A stretch of DNA of 22,349 nt from a virus: positions 1-22,349 of the IMG/VR virus record IMGVR_UViG_3300047491_000946; one strand, given 5' to 3'. The notes below the pieces were generated by a model that ran no database searches, was not told the origin of the DNA, and saw only the letters and a program-made list of their open reading frames with translations. The first letter of the stretch is position 1; every line of letters starts with the position of its first letter. Made by a program: the position numbers and the translations under genes. Below are positions 1-6,725 of the stretch, piece after piece.

Positions 1-147
1 GGTAAATATGAGCTTAAATTCTCTCTAGGTGATATTATCGATAAAGAAAATATTGATGCTGTATACGAAGATGGTATTTTAAAAGTTTCAGTACCAAAAC
101 AACAAGAGAAAAAGAAATTGACGGCGAAGAAAATCGAGATTAAATAA
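1..147 (+). CDS. Small heat-shock protein (Hsp20/alpha-crystallin), C-terminal part
   Basis: Only the last 48 codons are in the window; the start lies off the left edge. The frame is open from base 1 to TAA at 145-147. The residues read as the end of an alpha-crystallin domain: an acidic strand-loop region, then the characteristic GILKVSVPK strand, then a basic tail ending KKIEIK. The IEI is the I-x-I motif that Hsp20 proteins use to assemble oligomers. Family knowledge: Hsp20 proteins are ATP-independent holdases, and several T4-like phages carry one, possibly to assist capsid or tail protein folding. It is the only plus-strand gene here and converges on the sigma-factor gene. Assignment to the fold is fairly safe; a role in virion assembly is inference. 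Confidence 0.8.
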   Translation, partial: GKYELKFSLGDIIDKENIDAVYEDGILKVSVPKQQEKKKLTAKKIEIK

Positions 148-176
148 AAAAAGGCGGTAATAACCGCCTTTTTTTA
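148..176. terminator. Bidirectional intrinsic terminator between hsp20 and the sigma gene
   Basis: A 6-bp GC-rich stem (ggcggt at 153-158, accgcc at 163-168) closes an AATA loop. It is flanked by A6 on the left and T7 on the right, so both strands read as stem plus U-run. The sigma gene stop codon (174-176) lies inside the T-run, so both convergent genes share this element. Confidence 0.85.
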
Positions 177-776
177 TTCTTCAAATATTTCAGAATAATT
201 TTTCTTCAGTTTTGTTTTAATGTAATTAACTTTATTGCTAACAGTACTACTAGTTAAATTAAATTCCTTACCTATCTCATCATAATTAAAACCTTGCAAA
301 TATTTCATATCCAACATCATATATTCGCTAGGGGAGATTTGTGATGAAAGATAATTTAACGAATTATTATTTTCAAAATTAGCAGTATTGGTCGATGAAT
401 ATGATAATGAATTGGTTAGTGTAATACTACTCTCATATTCAAAATTAGTACAAGTAACTGAATCGGTGCTTATTTCACCACTGTTGAATGATGTAAGTGT
501 TATTGAATTACTTCTCCATTTATCAATCATATGGTTTCGTGCCACAAATAACACCCAAGTTTTGAACTTAGATTTACTTTCATCGAAAGAAGATAAATTC
601 AAAAAAACATTAATCATTATTTCTGAAATATCATCTTCAATATCAATATGTTGTCTATATTTATTTCGTAAATAATCTTTAACAATCTTTTTATATTTAT
701 CGTATAAAATTTTTTGTGCTCCCTGATTCCCATTTATTGTTTCTTGAATAAGAATCGTATCGTCCTTTTCTGTCAT
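174..776 (-). CDS. ECF-like sigma-70 family RNA polymerase sigma factor
   Basis: A 200-residue protein with two sigma-70 modules. Region 2 is at about 23-88: DIEDDISEIMINVF, then SFDESKSKFKTWVLFVARNH, the -10-recognition helix pattern. Region 4 is at about 147-192: a helix-turn-helix with the pattern YDEIGKEFNLTSSTVSNKV. There is no region 1.1 or 3, as in ECF sigmas. The linker (about 90-146) is long and rich in Ser, Thr and Asn, unlike the short linkers usual in the family. The ATG at 776 is preferred because the protein then begins near the region-2 helix; an in-frame ATG at 809 would add 11 residues. Either start overlaps the 3' end of the primase gene (to 697), so the two are co-transcribed and may be translationally coupled. 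Inference: it directs host RNA polymerase to phage promoters, plausibly the GTATTTATARTAAA sites, functionally replacing T4 gp55. Confidence 0.85.
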   Translation of the reverse strand: MTEKDDTILIQETINGNQGAQKILYDKYKKIVKDYLRNKYRQHIDIEDDISEIMINVFLNLSSFDESKSKFKTWVLFVARNHMIDKWRSNSITLTSFNSGEISTDSVTCTNFEYESSITLTNSLSYSSTNTANFENNNSLNYLSSQISPSEYMMLDMKYLQGFNYDEIGKEFNLTSSTVSNKVNYIKTKLKKNYSEIFEE

Positions 777-1770
777 ACGGATTTTGCAATTTATGTATAA
801 AATAATCATCGACAGTTAAACTTCTAGCAGTATATAATGCTTTGATTACTTCATCAATACCATGATTCCTTCTTAATTCATCTAAGTCATCATTTGTTGG
901 AAGTTTAACTATTTTTACCCTTTCTTCACACTCAACATAAATAGATTGTAATGTATAAAATAATTCAACACTATTTTTATAAGCATCCGGGTCTAGTATT
1001 ATAACTACTTCAGGCAATAATTCTTTCAGTTTCATAAATAACGTGGACGAAATAGTCTTTCCTAACATAGGTATTGTATTTACCGGAAAAGATAACATTT
1101 CAAACGCACCTTCAACTAAGTATATCGTAGAATCCCAATTAATATAACCTTCATTAAAAATAATCTTATCCTTATCAGATTTAGGATTATCATATTTTTT
1201 ATTTTTAATGGTGGGGTCGTAGGTTCTAGCTACAAAATAATTAACATCACCGTTCACACCATACGATGGTATGATTACTCGATTGGCATATTTTCCAGTA
1301 GTACAAAATCCAAGCCGATATTTCAATATAATGTCACGAGAAATTTTTCTGTCATTAACTAAATAATTATACGCTTCAAAATGTTGAAGATTGCTTGGGT
1401 TCATTTCGGAAAACAGTATCATTTCATCAGGTAATTTAACCTGAACATCATACTCATCATCATCATCATTATTTTCATAAAAATCGTGTGTACCTGCATA
1501 TGCTTTATATATTTCATAATCAGCATATGAACCATACATCCGAACAAGTTTTCGTAATGAACCAGTAAAACGAGGTTCATCACATTTCCAACACCTAAAC
1601 ACTTTACGATTGGTGTTGATTTCAAGATTAAATTTTCCATCAGGATGTGGCAAACCTTCCCTTTCCTGACATCTCGGACAATTCACCTGTAATTGTTCCG
1701 AAACTTCATATCCATTAACATCCACAAAGATGTTTTGAATGATACTATGAAATTCTAATCCCTTTATCAT
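697..1770 (-). CDS. DnaG-type DNA primase (zinc finger plus Toprim)
   Basis: A 357-residue primase that would make RNA primers for lagging-strand synthesis. The N-terminus has a four-cysteine zinc ribbon (C31-P-R-C34 and C60-W-K-C63). An acidic Asp-rich spacer (about 101-108) follows. The catalytic core ends in a Toprim fold with LVEGAFE (E220), the metal-binding DPD at 260-262 in VVIILDPDA, and a third acidic cluster around D294-D297. Length and architecture resemble T4 gp61 and short phage primases, with no helicase domain attached. The C-terminal 35 residues are polar and probably disordered. It is the first gene of a two-gene unit with the sigma factor and has a host-like promoter four bases before its ATG, consistent with early expression. 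No partner helicase lies in the window. Confidence 0.88.
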   Translation of the reverse strand: MIKGLEFHSIIQNIFVDVNGYEVSEQLQVNCPRCQEREGLPHPDGKFNLEINTNRKVFRCWKCDEPRFTGSLRKLVRMYGSYADYEIYKAYAGTHDFYENNDDDDEYDVQVKLPDEMILFSEMNPSNLQHFEAYNYLVNDRKISRDIILKYRLGFCTTGKYANRVIIPSYGVNGDVNYFVARTYDPTIKNKKYDNPKSDKDKIIFNEGYINWDSTIYLVEGAFEMLSFPVNTIPMLGKTISSTLFMKLKELLPEVVIILDPDAYKNSVELFYTLQSIYVECEERVKIVKLPTNDDLDELRRNHGIDEVIKALYTARSLTVDDYFIHKLQNPYDRKGRYDSYSRNNKWESGSTKNFIR

Positions 1771-1774
1771 GGTA

Positions 1775-1806
1775 CAAATATATAAAAAAATTGCCCCAAT
1801 AACAAA
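1775..1806 (-). promoter_or_regulatory. Bacteroidetes-type promoter for the primase-sigma operon
   Basis: On the minus strand, TTTG (1806-1803) is followed by exactly 20 nt and then TATATTTG (1782-1775), which matches TAnnTTTG. Four bases later comes the primase ATG (1770). This is the Bacteroidetes primary-sigma consensus (-33 TTTG, -7 TAnnTTTG). With the usual spacing from the -7 box, transcription would start at or next to the ATG, giving a leaderless or almost leaderless mRNA. The -33 box lies in the loop of the upstream terminator. Confidence 0.65.
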
Positions 1807-1823
1807 ATGTTTTGAGGCAATTT
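1783..1823 (-). terminator. Intrinsic terminator after the coiled-coil protein gene
   Basis: On the minus strand, arms 1823-1814 and 1797-1788 (AAATTGCCTC and GGGGCAATTT) pair over 10 bp with one G-U. A short inner AACA/TGTT pairing sits in the loop, and a run of seven or more T follows (to 1784). It ends the unit containing the metallophosphoesterase and coiled-coil genes. Confidence 0.8.
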
Positions 1824-1835
1824 AAATTAAATATA

Positions 1836-2426
1836 TTAAAATCTTCGATATTTATCTAAAAATGGAAATACTGATAACATTTTTCTCAGCAATTTATCCA
1901 TATAAATAAAATCATATCTCTGATTTTCAGCATTACGTCCAAGATAATTGTTTTGAAACTCATCGAAAAGTAACATAATATTATTTTCCGGTGTTTTACT
2001 AAACATTTCAGAATTTTCAGATTTTTCCCGATATTGATTAAACAATCGGCTGTAATCATCTTTAGCTTGCTGTAGCTGAATTTTAAGTGCTGAATTTTCT
2101 TCAGTCAATAAATTTACCTGTTCTTCGAGCCATTCAACACCCTCTCCCGATGTTTTAGCTTCAACAACAGTTTTTTCAACAGCAACAATTTCTTCAGATT
2201 TAGGTAAAAACTCAACATCAGACAACAATTCTTCAACCATTTGTTTGGCTTTCAAATCACGTTCTTCTTCAGGAGTTAAAACTTTTTCTTCAACAGGTTT
2301 TACCACTGGTTTTTGCTTAACAGTAGTCTGCTGCTTTTCAGTTGGTTTTACTTGTTTTGTTGCAGATGCTGGTGATTTCTTACCCCCAACATTTCCTTTT
2401 GCTAATTTTGCTAATTTATCACTCAT
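1836..2426 (-). CDS. Hypothetical coiled-coil protein
   Basis: Not recognised. The 196-residue product has three parts. Residues 1-50 are basic and low-complexity, rich in Lys, Pro, Thr and Val, and look disordered. Residues 50-96 are acidic and helical. Residues 97-136 show a heptad-like coiled coil (WLEEQVNLLTEENSALKIQL) that would support oligomerisation. The last 50 residues are aromatic and basic (FIYMDKLLRKMLSVFPFLDKYRRF) and may be a small folded domain. The ATG is 2 bp past the stop of the metallophosphoesterase gene, so the two are co-transcribed, and a strong terminator follows. No signal peptide or membrane segment is seen. A scaffold or adaptor role is possible but cannot be supported from sequence. 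Confidence 0.7.
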   Translation of the reverse strand: MSDKLAKLAKGNVGGKKSPASATKQVKPTEKQQTTVKQKPVVKPVEEKVLTPEEERDLKAKQMVEELLSDVEFLPKSEEIVAVEKTVVEAKTSGEGVEWLEEQVNLLTEENSALKIQLQQAKDDYSRLFNQYREKSENSEMFSKTPENNIMLLFDEFQNNYLGRNAENQRYDFIYMDKLLRKMLSVFPFLDKYRRF

Positions 2427-2428
2427 AA

Positions 2429-3877
2429 TTATTCTTCAATTGAAATATTTGCATTTAAGTGTGCTATTAAACCAGTTTCATCATTCCATATAAATGCTTC
2501 ACCTGCTTTAAGTGAGCCAATAAATCCTTTTTTATGATGCCATTCTTCAGTTCCAGTAAGACTTGATAAATATCTCACAGTAACACCCAAATCTTCATTC
2601 ACCATCATATTTTTATCAACAATGGCATGTTTCACATTACGTTTTCTATGAATGTGTCCTAAATGCCATTCGTGGAATACTGTTTCACTCCACATTGGTT
2701 TTGATTCGATATCGTTAGCCATTATCATTGGAAGATTACCTTCCTTTTCTTCACTACCGTGAGTGTAACCAATCAATACTTTGCCAAATCGGTAATATTT
2801 TCTTGGTGATGCTCCGTTATTTACAGCTACTTGTGGGTCATTATTATACCAAGCACACAAATATTCGCCCATATAATAACTACGTTCAAAATCATGATTC
2901 CCGGGAATAACAATAACATCAATAGGAACACCCAAACTTTTAAGTATGTTAATTGCATCTACCAACAACCTTACACCAACTTGGAATGTTTTCTGCCAAC
3001 GCAAATCTTCATCTTGTGGTGTACCTTTTGTTGTTGTATTATAGATTGTATCACTGTTGAAGAAATCACTACCTACAGGAAATACAATTCTTGAAAATTG
3101 AAATCCTGATGCTCTTTGAATCAATTTTTCAATTGCCAGTAGAAAACGGCTACGTGCTATTTTAGTATCGTAGTTTTCACCAGTTTCACCGCCCCATGCC
3201 AATTTACCTATATGCAAATCGAACAATGTAATTTCAAGCAAATTATTTTCACCGTTATTTAATGGAAGATAGTCGATTTTAGGAGTAAACACTGGTGGTT
3301 CATAGTCTTGTGTCATTTCACGGAAGATTTCGCCTACAGCACGTTCTTTAACGGTTTTTGTATTTTTTTCGAGCCATGCTTTTACTTGGAAATTTTGTAC
3401 TGTTTCGGGAAGTCCTTTTTTCCATGAAGTCACATCCCATTTATTAACGACATAGTTTTTAACATTCCAAACGTTTTTATCAACCTTAGTCGCATCGAGC
3501 AATTCATCAAGAGTTTTAATATGGTCTGAACTATAGTTAGACCCGCTTTTCCACTCAATATCGGCATTATTACCATCTTCTTGATAAATCAATGTTTGAC
3601 CATTGCTACTCGGTATATCTGCGGGTTTATTTTCCTCAATTATTTTTTGAGTTGTTTCGTCATTAGAGTCAGCATAACGTTTATATGCATTTTGAAACAA
3701 TTCAAACAAATTTTTATCGAGATTACCACTTAAGTGTCTGAACATTAAATCAGCTTTAACGTTTTTAACATAGGTATTACTTCTACCACATATCACCGAA
3801 GCATGTTTAACCGACACCCCATTATCAATAGCATAATTAATAATTTCTACAGCTTTTTCAATTCTTTCTTTATTCAT
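2429..3877 (-). CDS. Calcineurin-like metallophosphoesterase with N-terminal HTH
   Basis: A 482-residue protein. The C-terminal half carries the ordered metallophosphoesterase motifs: D220-L-H222, G269-S-D271, G326-N-H-D329, H373 and G407-H-I-H410. These are the two-metal ligands of the Mre11/SbcD/calcineurin superfamily. Residues 1-45 resemble a helix-turn-helix (GVSVKHASVICGRSNTYV). The 150-residue middle part is unassigned. DNA processing or repair is plausible, but a gp46/SbcC-like partner is absent here, so it should not be called gp47. Start choice: an in-frame ATG at 3907 would put the conserved promoter-like motif (3887-3900) inside the coding region, so the ATG at 3877, nine bases after the motif, is preferred. 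The coiled-coil gene follows after 2 bp. Confidence 0.82.
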   Translation of the reverse strand: MNKERIEKAVEIINYAIDNGVSVKHASVICGRSNTYVKNVKADLMFRHLSGNLDKNLFELFQNAYKRYADSNDETTQKIIEENKPADIPSSNGQTLIYQEDGNNADIEWKSGSNYSSDHIKTLDELLDATKVDKNVWNVKNYVVNKWDVTSWKKGLPETVQNFQVKAWLEKNTKTVKERAVGEIFREMTQDYEPPVFTPKIDYLPLNNGENNLLEITLFDLHIGKLAWGGETGENYDTKIARSRFLLAIEKLIQRASGFQFSRIVFPVGSDFFNSDTIYNTTTKGTPQDEDLRWQKTFQVGVRLLVDAINILKSLGVPIDVIVIPGNHDFERSYYMGEYLCAWYNNDPQVAVNNGASPRKYYRFGKVLIGYTHGSEEKEGNLPMIMANDIESKPMWSETVFHEWHLGHIHRKRNVKHAIVDKNMMVNEDLGVTVRYLSSLTGTEEWHHKKGFIGSLKAGEAFIWNDETGLIAHLNANISIEE

Positions 3878-3886
3878 AGTCGTATA

Positions 3887-3900
3887 TTTATTATAAATAA
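3887..3900 (-). promoter_or_regulatory. Candidate phage promoter motif before the metallophosphoesterase gene
   Basis: Minus strand reads TTATTTATAATAAA, a one-base variant of the GTATTTATARTAAA motif found before five other genes. It lies 9 nt before the ATG at 3877 and argues for that start over 3907. Confidence 0.55.
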
Positions 3901-3939
3901 TTTTCAAAATTAACTTGAAAATATCAAAAACACAAGCTT

Positions 3940-4248
3940 TTATATAAATACATTACCATTTTTTTTCAAAAACTTCAGATTTTCCTCAATTTTTTGGCAT
4001 TCACTTTTAAATGTCACTTCATTAAGAACCCCCAAATCAAACCATTCGCCTTCTTTTTTTGCATACGAATATTTTCGATGTAATACCTTTTCTATTTCAT
4101 ATGCTATATCGGATGGATACGTATCAATGAGTTTTAATGGCGATGGATTGCCAGTCTGGTGTTCGGCAAGTCGTTTTTGTGGATGTTTAGACACACCTAT
4201 CTTATAACAGCTATCATCGGTTGATTGTATTAGGTATATTTTATTCAT
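3940..4248 (-). CDS. GIY-YIG nuclease-fold protein (T5orf172/MUG113-like)
   Basis: A 102-residue single-domain protein. IYLIQS near the N-terminus and YKIGVSKHPQKRLAEHQTGN are the two signature segments of the T5orf172/MUG113 branch of the GIY-YIG superfamily. Conserved features include the Arg of the KRL helix and a later Glu (about 52) in the AYEIEKVLHRKY helix, which fits the metal-binding Glu position. In the family such proteins are DNA endonucleases or DNA-binding factors, sometimes linked to homing. Its ATG overlaps the RuvC-like gene stop by 4 nt (ATGA), indicating translational coupling and a shared transcript. No second domain is present, so target recognition is unknown. Confidence 0.75.
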   Translation of the reverse strand: MNKIYLIQSTDDSCYKIGVSKHPQKRLAEHQTGNPSPLKLIDTYPSDIAYEIEKVLHRKYSYAKKEGEWFDLGVLNEVTFKSECQKIEENLKFLKKNGNVFI

Positions 4249-4883
4249 TTAACATTTAAAACTTTAAGTCCTGCATATCCAACAGCATAACTATCTGACA
4301 TGTCAAAACACTCATCTTTTGGTTCTGTAGAATCTTTCTTATAAAACCATTCGATTTGCGGTTCTAATTTACAAACTTTTTTCCATATATAAAGCTTTTT
4401 TTTGTCAATATATTCTTTGGGGAATGAAAGAGTTTCTTTTTTCTCACCTTTCTTAGTGTATGCAACGTGAACCAATTCAGGACAGAACAATTTTCTGGAA
4501 TCATATACACTTATTTTCATTGGGTGAACATCAAATGCTTGAAATATTATGTATCTACATATACCATTAAAGCCAAACAATAATGACGCAGTAGTTGGAT
4601 TATTACTACCGCCCAATGGTTCTTCGACAATAACATGAATTAATTCACCGTTCAATTCATTTAACAATCGTTCTTTAAATTCTAAAACATATTTTCGAAA
4701 AATTTCAGCTTTGTGAATTTCCCTGTCTTCAATAGGGACATCTTTTTTTAATTTCAATGCTAAATGCTTTAATTCAATAAGTTTTCCATTTGAATCCCAC
4801 AATGCACAACCAATATTAGTTGTACTTATATCAAGTGACCAGATATATTGTTCCATACTATTATTAGTTTTCATTTTGTTCAT
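4245..4883 (-). CDS. RuvC-like Holliday junction resolvase (RNase H fold)
   Basis: A protein of about 212 residues with the RNase H-like acidic tetrad arranged as in RuvC. The first Asp is in IWSLDISTTNIGCALWD (about D18), Glu-Glu follows strand VIVEEP (about E87-E88), and a C-terminal Asp cluster sits in DECFDMSDSYAVG (about D190, D194, D197). It would cleave branched DNA during recombination or before packaging, the job done by endonuclease VII (gp49) in T4. The first possible start in the frame is TTG at 4886, so the ATG at 4883 is used. An ATG at 4856 (MEQYIWSLD) would avoid overlap with the upstream gene and put the catalytic Asp at residue 9, as in typical RuvC. The gene overlaps its neighbours on both sides, so the ribbon-helix-helix, RuvC and GIY-YIG genes form one unit. 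Confidence 0.82.
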   Translation of the reverse strand: MNKMKTNNSMEQYIWSLDISTTNIGCALWDSNGKLIELKHLALKLKKDVPIEDREIHKAEIFRKYVLEFKERLLNELNGELIHVIVEEPLGGSNNPTTASLLFGFNGICRYIIFQAFDVHPMKISVYDSRKLFCPELVHVAYTKKGEKKETLSFPKEYIDKKKLYIWKKVCKLEPQIEWFYKKDSTEPKDECFDMSDSYAVGYAGLKVLNVK

Positions 4884-5058
4884 CAATCATTTTTTGCATG
4901 GTTTTAGGATTGTTCAAATATAAACGAATCAGGTCTTCGATAACACCTCCAATTTTCATGCTTTTTCCCTTGCAAAATATTTTAAACCTATTATGCAATC
5001 TACCATCGATAATTATCGATTTGGGTTTATTTTCAACTTCAGTCATAACATCTTTCAT
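4864..5058 (-). CDS. Small ribbon-helix-helix-like DNA-binding protein
   Basis: A 64-residue protein. A beta-strand-like segment (KSIIIDGRLHNRFKIFC) is followed by two predicted helices separated by a KIGG turn (SMKIGGVIEDLIRLYL). This layout is typical of Arc/CopG/MetJ ribbon-helix-helix regulators, which bind operators as dimers through the strand. A Lys/Asn/Gln tail follows. It opens the unit with the RuvC-like and GIY-YIG genes and overlaps the former. It might autoregulate this unit or act on phage promoters elsewhere. The assignment is by fold pattern only; no operator was identified. Confidence 0.6.
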   Translation of the reverse strand: MKDVMTEVENKPKSIIIDGRLHNRFKIFCKGKSMKIGGVIEDLIRLYLNNPKTMQKMIDEQNEN

Positions 5059-5083
5059 ATATTATAATTAATTAGTATTGTAA

Positions 5084-5097
5084 TTTATAATAAATAC
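5084..5097 (-). promoter_or_regulatory. Candidate phage promoter motif before the ribbon-helix-helix gene
   Basis: Minus strand reads GTATTTATTATAAA, close to GTATTTATARTAAA. It lies 25 nt before the ATG at 5058, farther than the 9-11 nt seen at the other sites, so it is a weaker member of the set. Confidence 0.4.
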
Positions 5098-5138
5098 TAA
5101 GAAACTATAAAAAAGTATAAAAAATTATGATTTTTTTA

Positions 5139-5885
5139 TTAGAAATCTAAAGAGAATACAATAGTCCTAGCAATTGTTGAATCTTTTTCAATTGGATTAT
5201 TCAATTTTCCGATTGCAACGAGGTTTTTATTAGCGTCATAAATGCCGATTTCAGTAATTGAAACCTTATCCTCATTCCATGTTGCATTAGTGGAAGAATT
5301 GAATTCATTTAAAGGTAAATTGATTGATAAATCAGTAGTATATGCAACAGCTTTAATTTGTGTTGAAACATTTCCCATGAAAAATAATTCATCGCCAAAG
5401 CATAAATCATTATCATCAGATGCCTCTTTGGTTGGATATTGAATATAGTCATGTAAGTTATATGCAGTAAATAATGTTGCAGGGTCATCATAATAATGTT
5501 GTAACGGAATTTTAAATACTTGATTTGTTAATCCCGTTGCAGTTAATAAACTACCTGAAACATACCCGGTGATTTGATTAGTAATATCATATTTAGTCCA
5601 CCCTGAAGCAGTTGGTTTAACATTTGATACACTATCAAATAATAAATTATCAACCACCTGAATAAGTGCATAGATTTTATTTGCAGTAAATCCAGTTCCA
5701 GCATTAATATCATTACTTAGAAACTTAAAATCATTTGGATTTGTAAAGCTAATCGATACTTCTTGCATTTGTGGATATGCTGTATCTAAAAATAATGAAT
5801 TAATATAGTTACAGTGAACTGCAGTGCTGTATCCACTATATGATTCTAAAAGATATGATGTAAATACTGTATAACCAATTGCCAT
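5139..5885 (-). CDS. Putative virion/tail structural protein
   Basis: A 248-residue protein rich in Asn, Ser, Thr and aromatic residues and predicted to be mostly beta. The C-terminal segment ITEIGIYDANKNLVAIGK is the type of strand pattern seen in phage tail-fibre and baseplate-attached proteins, where a structural unit describes EIGIYD...LVA.G. No enzyme motif, signal peptide or membrane segment is visible. It stands alone as a transcription unit: the conserved promoter motif lies 11 nt upstream, and the ribbon-helix-helix gene follows with its own motif. A late structural role is therefore likely, but the exact virion position is not. It lies immediately downstream of the glycosyltransferase cassette and could be another virion substrate. 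Confidence 0.55.
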   Translation of the reverse strand: MAIGYTVFTSYLLESYSGYSTAVHCNYINSLFLDTAYPQMQEVSISFTNPNDFKFLSNDINAGTGFTANKIYALIQVVDNLLFDSVSNVKPTASGWTKYDITNQITGYVSGSLLTATGLTNQVFKIPLQHYYDDPATLFTAYNLHDYIQYPTKEASDDNDLCFGDELFFMGNVSTQIKAVAYTTDLSINLPLNEFNSSTNATWNEDKVSITEIGIYDANKNLVAIGKLNNPIEKDSTIARTIVFSLDF

Positions 5886-5896
5886 TGTTAATCAAA

Positions 5897-5910
5897 TTTA
5901 CTATAAATAC
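5897..5910 (-). promoter_or_regulatory. Candidate phage promoter motif before the virion gene ending at 5885
   Basis: Minus strand reads GTATTTATAGTAAA, an exact copy of the consensus, 11 nt before the ATG at 5885. The bases after it also form TAAATTTG, which matches the host -7 TAnnTTTG pattern, so this site might be read by either polymerase form. Confidence 0.6.
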
Positions 5911-5918
5911 TGATAATT

Positions 5919-6725
5919 TTAATTAGTTATAAATTGCCTCACATATCTTTCATAGTAATCGGTGTTCAAAATATTTGAGTTCGATTGTAACCAGTCATAA
6001 TATTTATCATACACATTATTTAATTCACATAAGCATTTAATTTCCAACGGTTTCGTAGCAACATCCTTTGAGGCATTTTTATGGTTTTCAAAATTATTGG
6101 GGTTGTTAATATCACCGCTTTGCTTATGTCCTGCAAGTTCATGTGGGTCGCTCCAATTAAAACAATATGATGGGACATAATTCAAATTGTTTTCATTCAA
6201 CTGACCTTCATCTCTTAATTTAGTATACCAGCTTAACCCCTCATATCCGGTAATATCACTTCTAAACCCAATTTGCCTGATTCTAGGCATTTTAACAATC
6301 ACACTCGCTTCTAATGTATTCTGGCATAACTCAATCTTTTCCTTTGTAGCGAATAAGCTCTTTTGCGGTTTCCATGCATCAGTACCTAATTCTTCAATCC
6401 CCTCAACAGCTTGTTGAAGATGCCAAGGCAAATAAATATCATCATCATCTGCAAGCATGAAATAATCACCTGTTGCATGTGTTACAGCATCACGACAAAT
6501 TTGACCTCTATTTTCATAAGGTTTCCCGGTTTGATAATCAGTATTATTATTAACAATCACAATATTTACATCATCAAATCCAATTGTAATTGGATATTCA
6601 ACATCAGTGTTAAAGATAATCAATTCTTTATTTTGATATGTTTGTGCCCGGCATTGCAATAAAATTCTTTCAACACATCTAAACCTTCTATATGTTGTAC
6701 AAACAAAACTAACTCTTTTATTCAT
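5919..6725 (-). CDS. Family 2-like (GT-A fold) glycosyltransferase
   Basis: A 268-residue protein opening with VSFVCTTYRR, the typical first strand and nucleotide-binding loop of GT2 enzymes. The sugar-nucleotide/metal motif appears at 93-96 (LADDDDIYLPWHL), preceded by the conserved RGQICRDAVTHATGDYF helix-strand pair. GT2 enzymes transfer sugars from nucleotide-sugar donors; acceptor and sugar cannot be read from sequence. No membrane segment is present, so it should act in the cytoplasm. Its ATG overlaps the stop of the methyltransferase gene by 4 nt (ATGA), and it is the last gene of the cassette. Candidate acceptors are phage virion proteins, phage DNA or host glycans. Confidence 0.82.
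   Translation of the reverse strand: MNKRVSFVCTTYRRFRCVERILLQCRAQTYQNKELIIFNTDVEYPITIGFDDVNIVIVNNNTDYQTGKPYENRGQICRDAVTHATGDYFMLADDDDIYLPWHLQQAVEGIEELGTDAWKPQKSLFATKEKIELCQNTLEASVIVKMPRIRQIGFRSDITGYEGLSWYTKLRDEGQLNENNLNYVPSYCFNWSDPHELAGHKQSGDINNPNNFENHKNASKDVATKPLEIKCLCELNNVYDKYYDWLQSNSNILNTDYYERYVRQFITN

Noticed and set aside
3901-3921. Hairpin TTTTCAA/TTGAAAA as terminator after the GIY-YIG gene
   Set aside because: Only 7 A/T-rich pairs and no U-run follows on the minus strand; it merges into the promoter motif instead.
5119-5136. A/T-only hairpin after the gene ending at 5139
   Set aside because: Seven A-T pairs without any G-C is expected by chance in such AT-rich DNA.
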